This document shows, piece by piece, positions 7,655 through 17,207 of a stretch of DNA of 64,000 nt. Made by a program: the position numbers and the translations under genes. The notes beneath the pieces are model-generated. The model was given only the letters and a program-made list of their open reading frames with translations, did no database searches and had not been told where the DNA came from. This stretch comes from Marivita cryptomonadis (GTDB lineage: Bacteria; Pseudomonadota; Alphaproteobacteria; Rhodobacterales; Rhodobacteraceae): the NCBI RefSeq assembly GCF_002115725.1, contig NZ_JFKD01000009.1, forward strand, positions 124,001-188,000, given 5' to 3'. Each line of letters starts with the position of its first letter. The stretch's first letter is position 1.

Positions 7655-10009
7655 TCAGTTCTGGATCAGGTCCGGTAGGATCGTGACAATCCCGGGGAAT
7701 AGCCAGAGCAACGCAAGGCCCAGCACCTGGATGCCCACAAAGGGCATAACGCCACGATAGATATGTCCGGTCGTCACCTCTTTCGGCGCCACACCGCGCA
7801 GGTAGAACAGCGCAAAACCGAAGGGTGGCGTCAGGAACGATGTTTGCAGGTTAATCGCGATCATGATCGTCACCCATGCCGGATCAAGCGTCCCACCATA
7901 AATCACTGGTCCAACGATGGGCACCACGATGTAGATGATCTCGAGGAAGTCGAGCACGAAGCCCAGCACGAAGAGGATCAACATCACGACAAGGAACACG
8001 ATGGTTTCATTGTCGAAGGACCGCAGGAATTGCTGGATGTAGTGTTCACCACCGAACGAGATCAGCACGAGGTTCAGAAGCTGCGAACCGATGAGGATGG
8101 TGAACACCATCGACGTCACTTTCGCGGTTTCCCTTACCACAGGCCCAAGGATGTTAGTTCGGAACAAAACCCAGCAGCTATACAGCAGACCGAAGAACGC
8201 GAAGTGATACGCGATCTGTGCCAGAACATATGCCACCCAATCCTCGAGCGGGATGCCCTCGCGCGTGATGCGCAGGTCGAAGTTCACCCCGAGCAGGATC
8301 ATGATGATCAAGGCCAAGGACGCCCAGATGATGACCTTGGCCGCGCCCTGCTCTTCCTTGAGCTTCCGATAGGCGGCCAGCATGATCGCCCCTGCCGCAC
8401 CCAAAGCCGCCGCAGGCGTCGGGTTGGTGATCCCACCAAGGATCGAGCCAAGCACCGCGACGATCAGGATCAACGGCGGGAAGACGACGCGCAAGAGTTC
8501 GTTCTGCGACAATCGTCCCATCGCGATCCAGACGCCATACATCGTCAAGAGCATCGGGATCGCGAGGATCATGAAGGTCGCCCCGGCGCCGCTCAGCGGT
8601 GAGATGAAGATCACGTCGCAGAGGAACGCAAGGACAATCCCCAAGCCCCCGACTATCAACGGCAGCGTTTCTGCGGACGGCGAGACGCCGCGCGCCAGGA
8701 TGAGCACAAGCGCCAGCAGTGTGAAGACCGTGGCTACACCTGACCCGATGGGGGAGATGTTATCACGCGCTTCAATCAACGCCGTTGCACGCTCTTCTTC
8801 GGTCAGTTCCACGACCTCGCCAGTATCACCGGCTGCGGTCATGGCTGCGCGTTGCGCAACCGATTCGTCCCACGCCTCTTGGCCATGAAGTTCGATCATG
8901 GAGGCCTGACACTGCTCGGATACGTTGGTTCGCAGGCTTGGACCGTCAGCGCGTTCGGCGTAGTCAGAGACCGCGATGGTCTGGTTGCCGATCAGCCCCG
9001 AGCCAAAGCCGATAGAGATCGCAAGGATCAGGCCAACCGGTGCCGCCAAGTACCAAGTCAGCGCTTCATTGCGGGTCACGACCTCGCCGCTTTCGCCCGC
9101 CAACTGCACGGGCGGCGCGCTGGCCGGGCGCAGGAGCGCAAAGCCAAATGCATATAGACCGTAGAGAAGAGCAAGGAACAGACCCGGCAACAGAGCCGCC
9201 TGGAAGAGCGTGCCCACCGACAGAACGGCAGGTTCGCCAAGGAAGGTCAACGCGTCGGTACACCCTGCAACAACGGCGCGGGTTTCCTGTCCGGTTGCAT
9301 AGAGATCCCCGACAAGGGTTCCCAGAAGAACGATGACGATGGACGGCGGGATGATCTGTCCCAACGTGCCCGAGGCCGCGATAACCCCTGTCGCCAGTTC
9401 GGGCGAGTAGTTGTTGCGCAGCATTGTCGGCAAGGCCAGCAAGCCCATGGTCACAACTGTGGCGCCCACGATACCTGTCGAGGCGGCAAGGAACGCGCCC
9501 ACGATAACGATGGACACAGCCAGACCGCCCGGAAGCGGGCCGAACACCCGCGCCATCGAGGTCAGCAGGTCTTCGGCAATACGAGAGCGTTCCAGCGTGA
9601 TGCCCATCATAACGAACATCAGCACCGCAAGCAGCGTTTCAATGGACTGGCCTGCGATCACCCTTTCGTTGATCCGGTTCACGATGAAGGAGATATTGCG
9701 CTCCATCGCCTGTTCCCATCCACCTGGGAACACCGGCTCTTCTATGCGCGGTAAGTCCGGGTATCGGAACACAGAGATGGCGTCTCGGGCGACCCCCTCG
9801 GCGACCAACGCCGCAAATTCAGCTGAGCCTTTGTCGATTGCCTGGTGGATCAACAACCCTGCCGAGTCCAGCGCGGCGATGATGGCAAAGGAAATGACAC
9901 CGGCCCCCGCGATGGCGAATGCCACCGGAAAGCCTGTCATGATCCCGGCAAAGAGCGTCAGGAAAACGATGAGGATCCCGACCTCTACCCCGTCCATTCC
10001 GAAAAGCAT
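7655..10009 (-). CDS. TRAP transporter large permease (DctM-like), enlarged
   Basis: 784 residues, far above the usual 430-470 of DctM. The normal N-terminal half is visible (GFPVAFAIAG, LLAVLMFVMMGITLERSRIAEDLL, GTLGQIIPPSIVIVLLG) and the normal C-terminal half too (FLDFLEIIYIVVPIVGPV, LTPPFGFALFYLRGVAP). Extra sequence lies after the first membrane segment (about residues 55-110) and in the middle (about 290-540), the latter holding both polar loops and further membrane segments. Large DctM proteins of this kind accompany TakP-type receptors, as here. With the two upstream genes it forms a Na+-coupled uptake system. Confidence 0.9.
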   Translation of the reverse strand: MLFGMDGVEVGILIVFLTLFAGIMTGFPVAFAIAGAGVISFAIIAALDSAGLLIHQAIDKGSAEFAALVAEGVARDAISVFRYPDLPRIEEPVFPGGWEQAMERNISFIVNRINERVIAGQSIETLLAVLMFVMMGITLERSRIAEDLLTSMARVFGPLPGGLAVSIVIVGAFLAASTGIVGATVVTMGLLALPTMLRNNYSPELATGVIAASGTLGQIIPPSIVIVLLGTLVGDLYATGQETRAVVAGCTDALTFLGEPAVLSVGTLFQAALLPGLFLALLYGLYAFGFALLRPASAPPVQLAGESGEVVTRNEALTWYLAAPVGLILAISIGFGSGLIGNQTIAVSDYAERADGPSLRTNVSEQCQASMIELHGQEAWDESVAQRAAMTAAGDTGEVVELTEEERATALIEARDNISPIGSGVATVFTLLALVLILARGVSPSAETLPLIVGGLGIVLAFLCDVIFISPLSGAGATFMILAIPMLLTMYGVWIAMGRLSQNELLRVVFPPLILIVAVLGSILGGITNPTPAAALGAAGAIMLAAYRKLKEEQGAAKVIIWASLALIIMILLGVNFDLRITREGIPLEDWVAYVLAQIAYHFAFFGLLYSCWVLFRTNILGPVVRETAKVTSMVFTILIGSQLLNLVLISFGGEHYIQQFLRSFDNETIVFLVVMLILFVLGFVLDFLEIIYIVVPIVGPVIYGGTLDPAWVTIMIAINLQTSFLTPPFGFALFYLRGVAPKEVTTGHIYRGVMPFVGIQVLGLALLWLFPGIVTILPDLIQN

Positions 10010-10071
10010 GTTATGCGGCCCCCCCGCTATGTGCCGTTTGAGGCATCGTATTTTGTGTATTGATCATGTGT

Positions 10072-10983
10072 TCAGGTCGATCCGGAATGGATCGCGTGCT
10101 CGATTTCTTCGGCTTCGCTGGCAAAGCCATCCCTGTCGAGATATTTGCCGTCGCTTTCTTCGCCCTCGATGTATTCCAAAAGCGAGCGCCAGAAGAACGC
10201 CATCGCATGGACAAATGTCAGCACGCAGAATGCAACGATCAGGATCTTGAAAAGGAAATAGGCATCAAAGCCATTTGGGCTGAAGCCGATGGTTTCGACG
10301 TTCCAGCGGAAGATGCGCGACTGCATGATCATGCGGTCCAGATCGCTTGTCGCGGTCACCGCAGGCGTCATCAGGTGGCGCCACATGAAGAACCACGCAT
10401 AGAGGTACGTGATGGTGATCGCAGGCAGCATGAAGAACATGCACCCAAACATGTCGATCAGCCGCTTGGTGCCGTATTTTACCTTGGAGTAAAACAGGTC
10501 AACACGGACGTGGCCGCCTTGCACAAAGGTATATGTCACGCACAATGCCACAACCATGGCGTTGTAAAACTTGAGCTCTTCGGCCCACCAGCTGAGGTCT
10601 TTGGCGAACGCCGTGCCGAACGGTCCCAGTTCAATCGAGGCAACCCGGAAGATGCGCTGCAGGAACACGATCATGACCTGCTGAATAACCATCAGCAGAC
10701 CGGCCCATGCCGCAAAGCGACCGATCCCGTTCGCCATGCCTTCAAGACCTCGAACACATCCCCAAAGGATGCTGCGCTTCCAGGCAAGGCCGAGCACGGT
10801 AAGGATCAGGAAGGTGGTGAAGACCACAAAGAAGAATTCTACGGATGCGCCGTAGTAGATGAAGCGCATCACGGATGCGGGATCGGACCAGTTCAGCCAT
10901 GACCCCGGAGTGAATATCGCCGCCACGAGATTGTATGGGGCCATTACTATATTTTGTAGCACCCAAAGGATGAAATCAACCAT
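10072..10983 (-). CDS. TRAP transporter small permease (DctQ-like), enlarged
   Basis: 303 residues against about 160-200 for typical DctQ. Several membrane segments are visible, with the DctQ core around FYNAMVVALCVTYTFVQGGHVRVDLFY and a Trp-rich segment AWFMWRHL. It bridges receptor and large permease in the inner membrane. An AGGGGCAGGG box precedes the ATG at 10983. It lies 62 bases upstream of the large permease and about 107 bases downstream of the receptor gene, with a stem-loop in that gap. Confidence 0.87.
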   Translation of the reverse strand: MVDFILWVLQNIVMAPYNLVAAIFTPGSWLNWSDPASVMRFIYYGASVEFFFVVFTTFLILTVLGLAWKRSILWGCVRGLEGMANGIGRFAAWAGLLMVIQQVMIVFLQRIFRVASIELGPFGTAFAKDLSWWAEELKFYNAMVVALCVTYTFVQGGHVRVDLFYSKVKYGTKRLIDMFGCMFFMLPAITITYLYAWFFMWRHLMTPAVTATSDLDRMIMQSRIFRWNVETIGFSPNGFDAYFLFKILIVAFCVLTFVHAMAFFWRSLLEYIEGEESDGKYLDRDGFASEAEEIEHAIHSGST

Positions 10984-11042
10984 ACCCTGCCCCTCTGTTG
11001 CCCCGATCGTGGGGCATCACGCGTGTCTGTAAAGTGGCGAAA

Positions 11043-11075
11043 AGCCCCGCCCAGACAGGTTGTCCGGGCGGGGCT
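11043..11075 (-). terminator. intra-operon stem-loop after the receptor gene
   Basis: AGCCCCGCCC (11043-11052) pairs with GGGCGGGGCT (11066-11075). Read on the minus strand TTTTCG follows, so it may terminate part of the transcripts or protect the 3' end of the receptor message. This would give more receptor than permease. Confidence 0.7.
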
Positions 11076-11090
11076 AAGACGCGGCGTCGA

Positions 11091-12176
11091 TTAGCCTGCG
11101 TTCACACGGTTACGCTGACGCATGAATTCACCATCAGCGATCTCGTACCAGCCGGAGGATTCCCGGATGGACTCGAACACGCTGTTGGCGATCTCGGCAT
11201 AGATCGGGTCGCCCATGTTCTCTTCGCGGACTTCGGCCGCTGCGGTGCCGAACGCATCCCAGACGTCGTCGGGGAACTGACGCACCTGAACGCCACCGGC
11301 TTGCAGGCGGGCCAGAGCAGCGCCGTTTTCGGCCAGCGACAGCGCGGTGTTCTGCGCGTGCGACGCTTCACAGGCGACCTTACAGATCGTCTGCTGCTGC
11401 GGCGTCAGGGATTCCCAGATCTCCAGGTTGAACACCATGGACAGGGTCGAACCCGGCTCGTGGAAGCCAGCTGCATAGTAGGTCTTGGTGACTTCCTGGA
11501 AGCCCATGCGTTCGTCCGCATACGGGCCAATCCATTCCGCGCCGTCGATCTGACCGGACGCAAGCGCCTGGTAGATTTCACCGCCGGGGATGTTTTGCAC
11601 AGAGGCGCCGAGGCGACCCAGCACCTGACCACCTTGGCCCGGCATACGGAAGCGAAGACCTTGAAGGTCGTCTGCCGAATTGATTTCCTTGTTGAACCAA
11701 CCGCCCGGCTGCATTGCGGTCTGGCCGCACATCAGAGGCTTGAGGTTGAACAGGCTCGACAGGTTGTCATGCAGTGCCTGACCGCCGCGACGGTAGTACC
11801 AGTTCGCCATTTCCTGCGCCGTCATGCCGAAGGGCACAGCGGTAAAGAAGGCAAATGCCGGGTGCTGGTTGAGGAAGTAGTATTCTGCCGAGTGATACAC
11901 GTCGGCCTGACCGGAAGACACGGCGTCGAACACTTCGAACGCGCCAACAAGCGAGCCGGCAGGCATCTTGTTGAACGAAATCTGGCCATCGGTCATGGCA
12001 GTGATGTAGTCGATAGCAAGCTGAGCCGCATCGTCGAACACGGCAAAGCCGTCCGGAACCGATGTGACCATAGTCAGTGTGCGATTGCCCTGCGCGTATG
12101 CCGGTGCCGCAAGTGTTGTGGCAGCAGCAGCGCCTGCCCCTACAGTAGACGTCCGCAAGAATGAACGACGATCCAT
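11091..12176 (-). CDS. TRAP substrate-binding protein, TakP-like (DctP family)
   Basis: 361 residues with a twin-arginine signal (MDRRSFLRTSTVGAGAAAAT, cleavage near AYAQG). The family run GGWFNKEINSADDLQGLRFR, GGEIYQALASGQIDGAEW and GPYADERMGF is the same as in TakP, which binds 2-oxo acids with Na+ in Rhodobacter sphaeroides. The ligand here is likely a small carboxylate; the exact one is inference. An AGGGGAGGAA box precedes the ATG. It is the first gene of the TRAP operon, with a LacI-type palindrome about 180 bases upstream. Confidence 0.92.
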   Translation of the reverse strand: MDRRSFLRTSTVGAGAAAATTLAAPAYAQGNRTLTMVTSVPDGFAVFDDAAQLAIDYITAMTDGQISFNKMPAGSLVGAFEVFDAVSSGQADVYHSAEYYFLNQHPAFAFFTAVPFGMTAQEMANWYYRRGGQALHDNLSSLFNLKPLMCGQTAMQPGGWFNKEINSADDLQGLRFRMPGQGGQVLGRLGASVQNIPGGEIYQALASGQIDGAEWIGPYADERMGFQEVTKTYYAAGFHEPGSTLSMVFNLEIWESLTPQQQTICKVACEASHAQNTALSLAENGAALARLQAGGVQVRQFPDDVWDAFGTAAAEVREENMGDPIYAEIANSVFESIRESSGWYEIADGEFMRQRNRVNAG

Positions 12177-12353
12177 GTATTTCCTCCCCTGAGTTTTGGA
12201 TGCACAAAAACAGCCAGTCCGCTGTTTGCGCGGATCATTTAGTGGGTCGGACGGTAATCAGAAAAAAAACTGAATGCAAATAATTAAGAGTGCTTACACT
12301 TGTTTAAATTTTAGGCAGAAATCGCGGAAATCTCTCGATTTTTTGCCAGAGCT

Positions 12354-12371
12354 CTTGATAGCGCTACCAAG
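12354..12371. promoter_or_regulatory. LacI-type palindromic operator candidate
   Basis: CTTGATAGCGCTACCAAG, an 18-base palindrome with one mismatched pair around TAGCGCTA. The central CG and the TG...CA spacing are those of LacI-family operators. It lies about 180 bases upstream of the TakP-like gene. No LacI gene is adjacent. Confidence 0.45.
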
Positions 12372-12463
12372 CCTTGAAGCCGGGGAAGGTCAGCTTACTT
12401 GAAGTTGTTTTTGCAAAACTTACGCCACACGCAATGCGCACAAAAGCCCCGCAACGCCCGGCG

Positions 12464-12748
12464 TTAAAGGCGTGTTCCCTGTCCCCAGACAACGAAGCCC
12501 GAGGGCGTGAAGCCCCTGTGGGTCACGTTCATCAGTACTGCACAAGACCGCATCAAGGTCGACCCGTCCCCTTGCAGCAGGCAGATCTGCGAAGGCACGG
12601 AAGGTTTCACGCTTTCGGTTTCGGACAACTGCACCTTGTGCCCCATTGCGCCCAAGCCCAACACGTGCGCAAGAACGATAAAGCCCACAAGGACTGTTGC
12701 ATGGCAGGTGGAAAAGTCCCCTGCGCGAAAATTGCGTTTTCCAAGCAT
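12464..12748 (-). CDS. hypothetical small protein with N-terminal membrane segment
   Basis: 94 residues with no family I recognise. A basic N terminus is followed by a hydrophobic stretch (ATVLVGFIVLAHVLGLGAM), then a polar tail with two cysteines. The reason to believe it is the sequence GGAGGCGGAC directly before the ATG at 12748, an ideal ribosome binding site. It could be an exported or membrane-anchored small protein. It stands alone in the 1-kb gap between the TRAP operon and ilvI, so it is not certain to be a gene. Confidence 0.4.
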   Translation of the reverse strand: MLGKRNFRAGDFSTCHATVLVGFIVLAHVLGLGAMGHKVQLSETESVKPSVPSQICLLQGDGSTLMRSCAVLMNVTHRGFTPSGFVVWGQGTRL

Positions 12749-12985
12749 GTCCGCCTCCGGCTGTGACAAAAGTGAACCGACCAGTTCAGCTTATTGTATC
12801 TTATCGATCACCTGCAATTCACATCTCCGCGCGTTTTTGCACAGCACTTGCGCCCTTCTGTCAGCGACTCAGCAGAAAAGCGCAGCGCCATGCAGGTTAT
12901 TTTCGGAAAATTTCAAGAACATGGGTCAACCTAGCAATAAACGGCAAAATTTTCTTGGCTTCGGGTACTTTTTTCGTCGTTTTCG

Positions 12986-13012
12986 ATGTTGACCCTCTGG
13001 GAGGCTCAACAT
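12986..13012. promoter_or_regulatory. strong hairpin upstream of the ilv leader
   Basis: ATGTTGA...TCAACAT with inner CCTC-tgg-GAGG: eleven base pairs with one C-C mismatch and a three-base loop. No T-run follows, so it is not a standard terminator. It is 30 bases before the leader peptide and may be part of the leader RNA or an operator. Confidence 0.35.
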
Positions 13013-13041
13013 AATGTCCGCCCACGCGAGAAGGAGCCGAC

Positions 13042-13092
13042 ATGGCACGAGTGCTAGTCATTGTAGTAGAGAAAGAGCGCATGGGCCGGTGA
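13042..13092 (+). CDS. ilv leader peptide (Val/Leu/Ile-rich)
   Basis: A 16-residue frame, MARVLVIVVEKERMGR, with AAGGAG seven bases before its ATG. Residues 4-9 are Val-Leu-Val-Ile-Val-Val, the three end products of the pathway that starts with acetolactate synthase. It is followed by a competing hairpin and a perfect terminator ahead of ilvI. This is the arrangement of ribosome-mediated attenuation: slow translation when branched-chain amino acids are scarce lets transcription continue. Confidence 0.88.
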   Translation: MARVLVIVVEKERMGR

Positions 13093-13118
13093 CGGAACCA
13101 GACCACGTCCCCATGCGC
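13077..13118 (+). promoter_or_regulatory. competing hairpin of the ilv attenuator
   Basis: GCGCATGGG (13077-13085), inside the 3' part of the leader frame, pairs with CCCATGCGC (13110-13118). Its 3' arm abuts and slightly overlaps the terminator stem. A ribosome stalled on the Val/Ile codons leaves it free to form; a ribosome at the leader stop covers its 5' arm. How it prevents the terminator from forming is inference, since the overlap is only one or two bases. Confidence 0.6.
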
Positions 13119-13146
13119 CCCCGACTAAACATCGGGGGTTTTTTTT
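13117..13146 (+). terminator. attenuator terminator of ilvIH
   Basis: CCCCCGA (13118-13124), seven-base loop, TCGGGGG (13132-13138), then eight T. It ends 39 bases before the ilvI start codon, so it can only act as a regulated terminator of this operon. Confidence 0.9.
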
Positions 13147-13185
13147 CGCGTAACGAACAGAAGTGTCTGTAAACGGAGCAAAGCG

Positions 13186-14940
<1,755 letters not shown>

Positions 14941-14971
14941 GCTTTCAGACCGGTGCGCGCCGGTCTGATCC

Positions 14972-15050
14972 GTGGGGGGCTGCCCCCCACATCGCCCTTT
15001 TTGTGGGGGCCAGCCCCCACACCCCCGGCATATTTGGAAAAAGAAGAAGA
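14972..15050. repeat. GC-rich double hairpin repeat with TATTT/AGAAG tail, second copy
   Basis: GTGGGGGGC-t-GCCCCCCAC (14972-14990) and GTGGGGGC-ca-GCCCCCAC (15003-15020), then ACCCCC, TATTT and AGAAG. Same order of parts as at 2184-2256. A separate hairpin, CAGACCGG/CCGGTCTG at 14946-14967, sits directly after the ilvI stop. The purine-rich tail here doubles as the ribosome binding site of ilvH. Confidence 0.7.
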
Positions 15051-15052
15051 TC

Positions 15053-15613
15053 ATGTCCCCGCTGAATATCAAAAAAGGTTCGACCAAGCATTCCGCCTAC
15101 AACCTGCGTTCGACCTTTTCCGACGTCCAGGAAACCCACACTCTGGCCGTGCTCGTTGCAAACGAACCCGGCGTGTTGGCGCGGGTGATCGGACTGTTTT
15201 CCGGTCGTGGCTACAATATCGACAGCCTGACTGTCGCTGAAGTGGATCACGCCGGGCACACGAGCCGGATCACCATCGTCACCACCGGCACACCGCAGGT
15301 GATTGAACAGATCAAGGCACAGTTGGGGCGGATCGTGCCCGTACACGAAGTGCACGACCTGACCGTCGAAGGCGGATCGGTTGAGCGCGAATTGGCGCTG
15401 ATCAAGGTCGAAGGGTCGGGCGAAAAACGGGTCGAGGCGTTGCGCCTTGCCGACATCTTCCGCGCGCAGGTTGTTGACAGCACGCTGGAAAGCTTTGTGT
15501 TCCAGATCACGGGCACGCCTGAAAAAGTCGATGCGTTTGTGGATCTCATGCGCCCACTTGGGCTGGTCGAAGTTGCACGAACGGGTGTCGCAGCATTGTC
15601 GCGCGGCGTCTGA
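15053..15613 (+). CDS. ilvH: acetolactate synthase, small (regulatory) subunit
   Basis: 186 residues. It raises the activity of the large subunit and gives feedback inhibition by valine. The N-terminal ACT domain is clear (THTLAVLVANEPGVLARVIGLFSGRGYNI), followed by the second ACT-like domain with LIKVEG and SFVFQITGTPEKVDAF. I start at ATG 15053, with AGAAG just upstream; the frame upstream runs through the hairpin repeat and is not coding. Confidence 0.95.
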   Translation: MSPLNIKKGSTKHSAYNLRSTFSDVQETHTLAVLVANEPGVLARVIGLFSGRGYNIDSLTVAEVDHAGHTSRITIVTTGTPQVIEQIKAQLGRIVPVHEVHDLTVEGGSVERELALIKVEGSGEKRVEALRLADIFRAQVVDSTLESFVFQITGTPEKVDAFVDLMRPLGLVEVARTGVAALSRGV

Positions 15614-15626
15614 AACGATCAAGACC

Positions 15627-15675
15627 AAGTCGGGGAAAGATAAGCCCCGACTTGATCATCCCCGGCTTTAGCCGG
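15627..15675. terminator. two hairpins between convergent genes
   Basis: AAGTCGGGG/CCCCGACTT (15627-15653) and CCGGCT-tt-AGCCGG (15662-15675). Neither has a clean T-run, but the position after ilvH and at the stop of the convergent gene suits transcript ends. Confidence 0.5.
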
Positions 15676-16057
15676 AACAGGCCACCTTGGCGGGCGCTGT
15701 GACGCCGAAATACTGCGACAGTGAAACGACTTTATCGGTGCCTTCAGCCTTGAGCGGCCGCGCATCATTCGCGCTGGCCGGAGTGCCATCGCGCAAAGTC
15801 TTTGGCAGATCGGGCGAATGCGATGCCATCAGCACCTGCGGATTGCGGGCCTTTCTGACATTCTGCTGCACGATCATGTCAAATCTGATGAGATCACCTG
15901 CATCAAGCACCGGCGCGTCATGAACGCTCCCCTCTGCCGGTGTGTAAAAAGCAAGTTCGCCTTGGTCTTCGCACCAGATCACAGCTTTTTGTGCGGCTGT
16001 GTCTGACCACAGCACAACACCGAACATATTCTGCGGTTTCATAGTTAGGTTCCCCAT
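15668..16057 (-). CDS. hypothetical protein
   Basis: 129 residues, or 124 if the second ATG at 16042 is used. I do not recognise the family. The first half (MFGVVLWSDTAAQKAVIWCEDQGELAFY, then a run with DAGDLIRFD) looks like a small beta-barrel such as a cold-shock or OB-like fold; the second half is polar and has a C-terminal cysteine. No signal peptide or membrane segment. It is convergent with ilvH and has no obvious partner. Confidence 0.55.
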   Translation of the reverse strand: MGNLTMKPQNMFGVVLWSDTAAQKAVIWCEDQGELAFYTPAEGSVHDAPVLDAGDLIRFDMIVQQNVRKARNPQVLMASHSPDLPKTLRDGTPASANDARPLKAEGTDKVVSLSQYFGVTAPAKVACSG

Positions 16058-16311
16058 CTTAGAAGCCTAATGTGTTAATTTTTCGGGCGTCAGGACATCC
16101 CGAACTGTGCGTCTGCGGTAAAAAATTTGTGTCAGTGGTGATTGACCCTGACGCGAACTCGCATCAACAATGTATCTGGTTAGCATCACTTCCGCCAGTA
16201 CATCCCTGCACGGGCCATAATCCGGCAGCGCCACCCAAGGTTTTTGACGAGTATCTACGAGCAACAGTAATGGCCTTTCGATCCTGATTTTCACGACGAG
16301 AGCTTATCAAA

Positions 16312-17106
16312 GTGACACGCCCAAGCCCTTCTGAATTGCGCAACACTCTGGGGGCAAACCTGCGCGAACTCGCCAAATCAACAGAATCAATCTCAGCACT
16401 TTGCCGGGAACTTGGAATAAACCGAACCCAATTCAACAGATATCTCTCTGGGGAAAGTTTTCCAAGGCCAGATGTTTTGTTTCGTATCTGCCAATACTTT
16501 GATGTCGATGCACGGATCATTCTCGAACCTCTTTCCAATATCGGTTTGGGCACAAAATCCTTGTTGAACCACCCTGAAATCGACGGTTTCTTATCCAGTG
16601 GCGTCACACAATTACAGGAAACCATTTTTCCTGCAGGATTTTACCGATTTGTGCGCCGCAGTTTTCTGGACGAGGCCAAATTTATTCAGGGTCTTGTGTA
16701 TGTCTATCGAAAGGACGGAGCAACCTTTCTTCGCGGCTTTGAGGCCAAAGAGGCCATGGCCCAGCAAGGATTGCCCGCATATCCCAAAAACCGGGAGTTT
16801 CGCGGACTTCTGATGGCGCAGGAAGGCGGGGTCGCGGGATTGGTCAGTCGACGGAATGCCCTGACGACCTCTTTCAACTTTCTGGCGCAGGTGCCGTCGT
16901 TTCAGAACAACTACTGGGTCGGATACACTGTCCGGACGGTACGGGAAAGCAGCACAGGCGCGCGGGTTGCGCGGCTGGTTTATGAATTTCTCGGTCGCGA
17001 CGGGACAAAGGTACGCCACGCTGCGCGCAACTCGGGATTCTGCACTGCATCTGACCTCGTTGCCTACGAGCAGGCGCAATTGCGCATCGGAGAGCCGTTC
17101 TTCTAG
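16312..17106 (+). CDS. XRE-like HTH transcriptional regulator with C-terminal sensor domain
   Basis: 264 residues from a GTG start. The first 75 residues form a helix-turn-helix of the XRE kind (SISALCRELGINRTQFNRYLSGESFPRPDVLFRICQYF, shown here in part as SALCRELGINRTQFNRYL). The remaining 190 residues have no family name I can give; they are mixed alpha/beta with several Arg/Trp/Tyr residues and may bind a ligand. It precedes the Rieske oxygenase by 101 bases on the same strand, so it may regulate that gene. The 254-base gap upstream is AT-richer than the genes around it and holds no gene I can support. Confidence 0.75.
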   Translation: MTRPSPSELRNTLGANLRELAKSTESISALCRELGINRTQFNRYLSGESFPRPDVLFRICQYFDVDARIILEPLSNIGLGTKSLLNHPEIDGFLSSGVTQLQETIFPAGFYRFVRRSFLDEAKFIQGLVYVYRKDGATFLRGFEAKEAMAQQGLPAYPKNREFRGLLMAQEGGVAGLVSRRNALTTSFNFLAQVPSFQNNYWVGYTVRTVRESSTGARVARLVYEFLGRDGTKVRHAARNSGFCTASDLVAYEQAQLRIGEPFF

Positions 17107-17207
17107 GTCGGGTCATGGTCGGTGGGCGGCAGATTCTGTCGTCTTTTGACGCGACCCCGCGTCTTTTGCGCCACAGGATGTTGTCCAACCAGATTGTGGA
17201 GGTGGCG

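Noticed and set aside
7763..8602. 279-residue plus-strand frame inside the TRAP large permease gene
   Set aside because: Opposite-strand shadow of a clear gene; His/Arg/Gln-rich composition.
10998..12164. 388-residue plus-strand frame opposite the TakP-like gene
   Set aside because: Antisense shadow; the minus-strand frame has signal peptide and family motifs.
16067..16294. 75-residue minus-strand frame in the gap before the XRE gene
   Set aside because: No ribosome site and no recognisable features.
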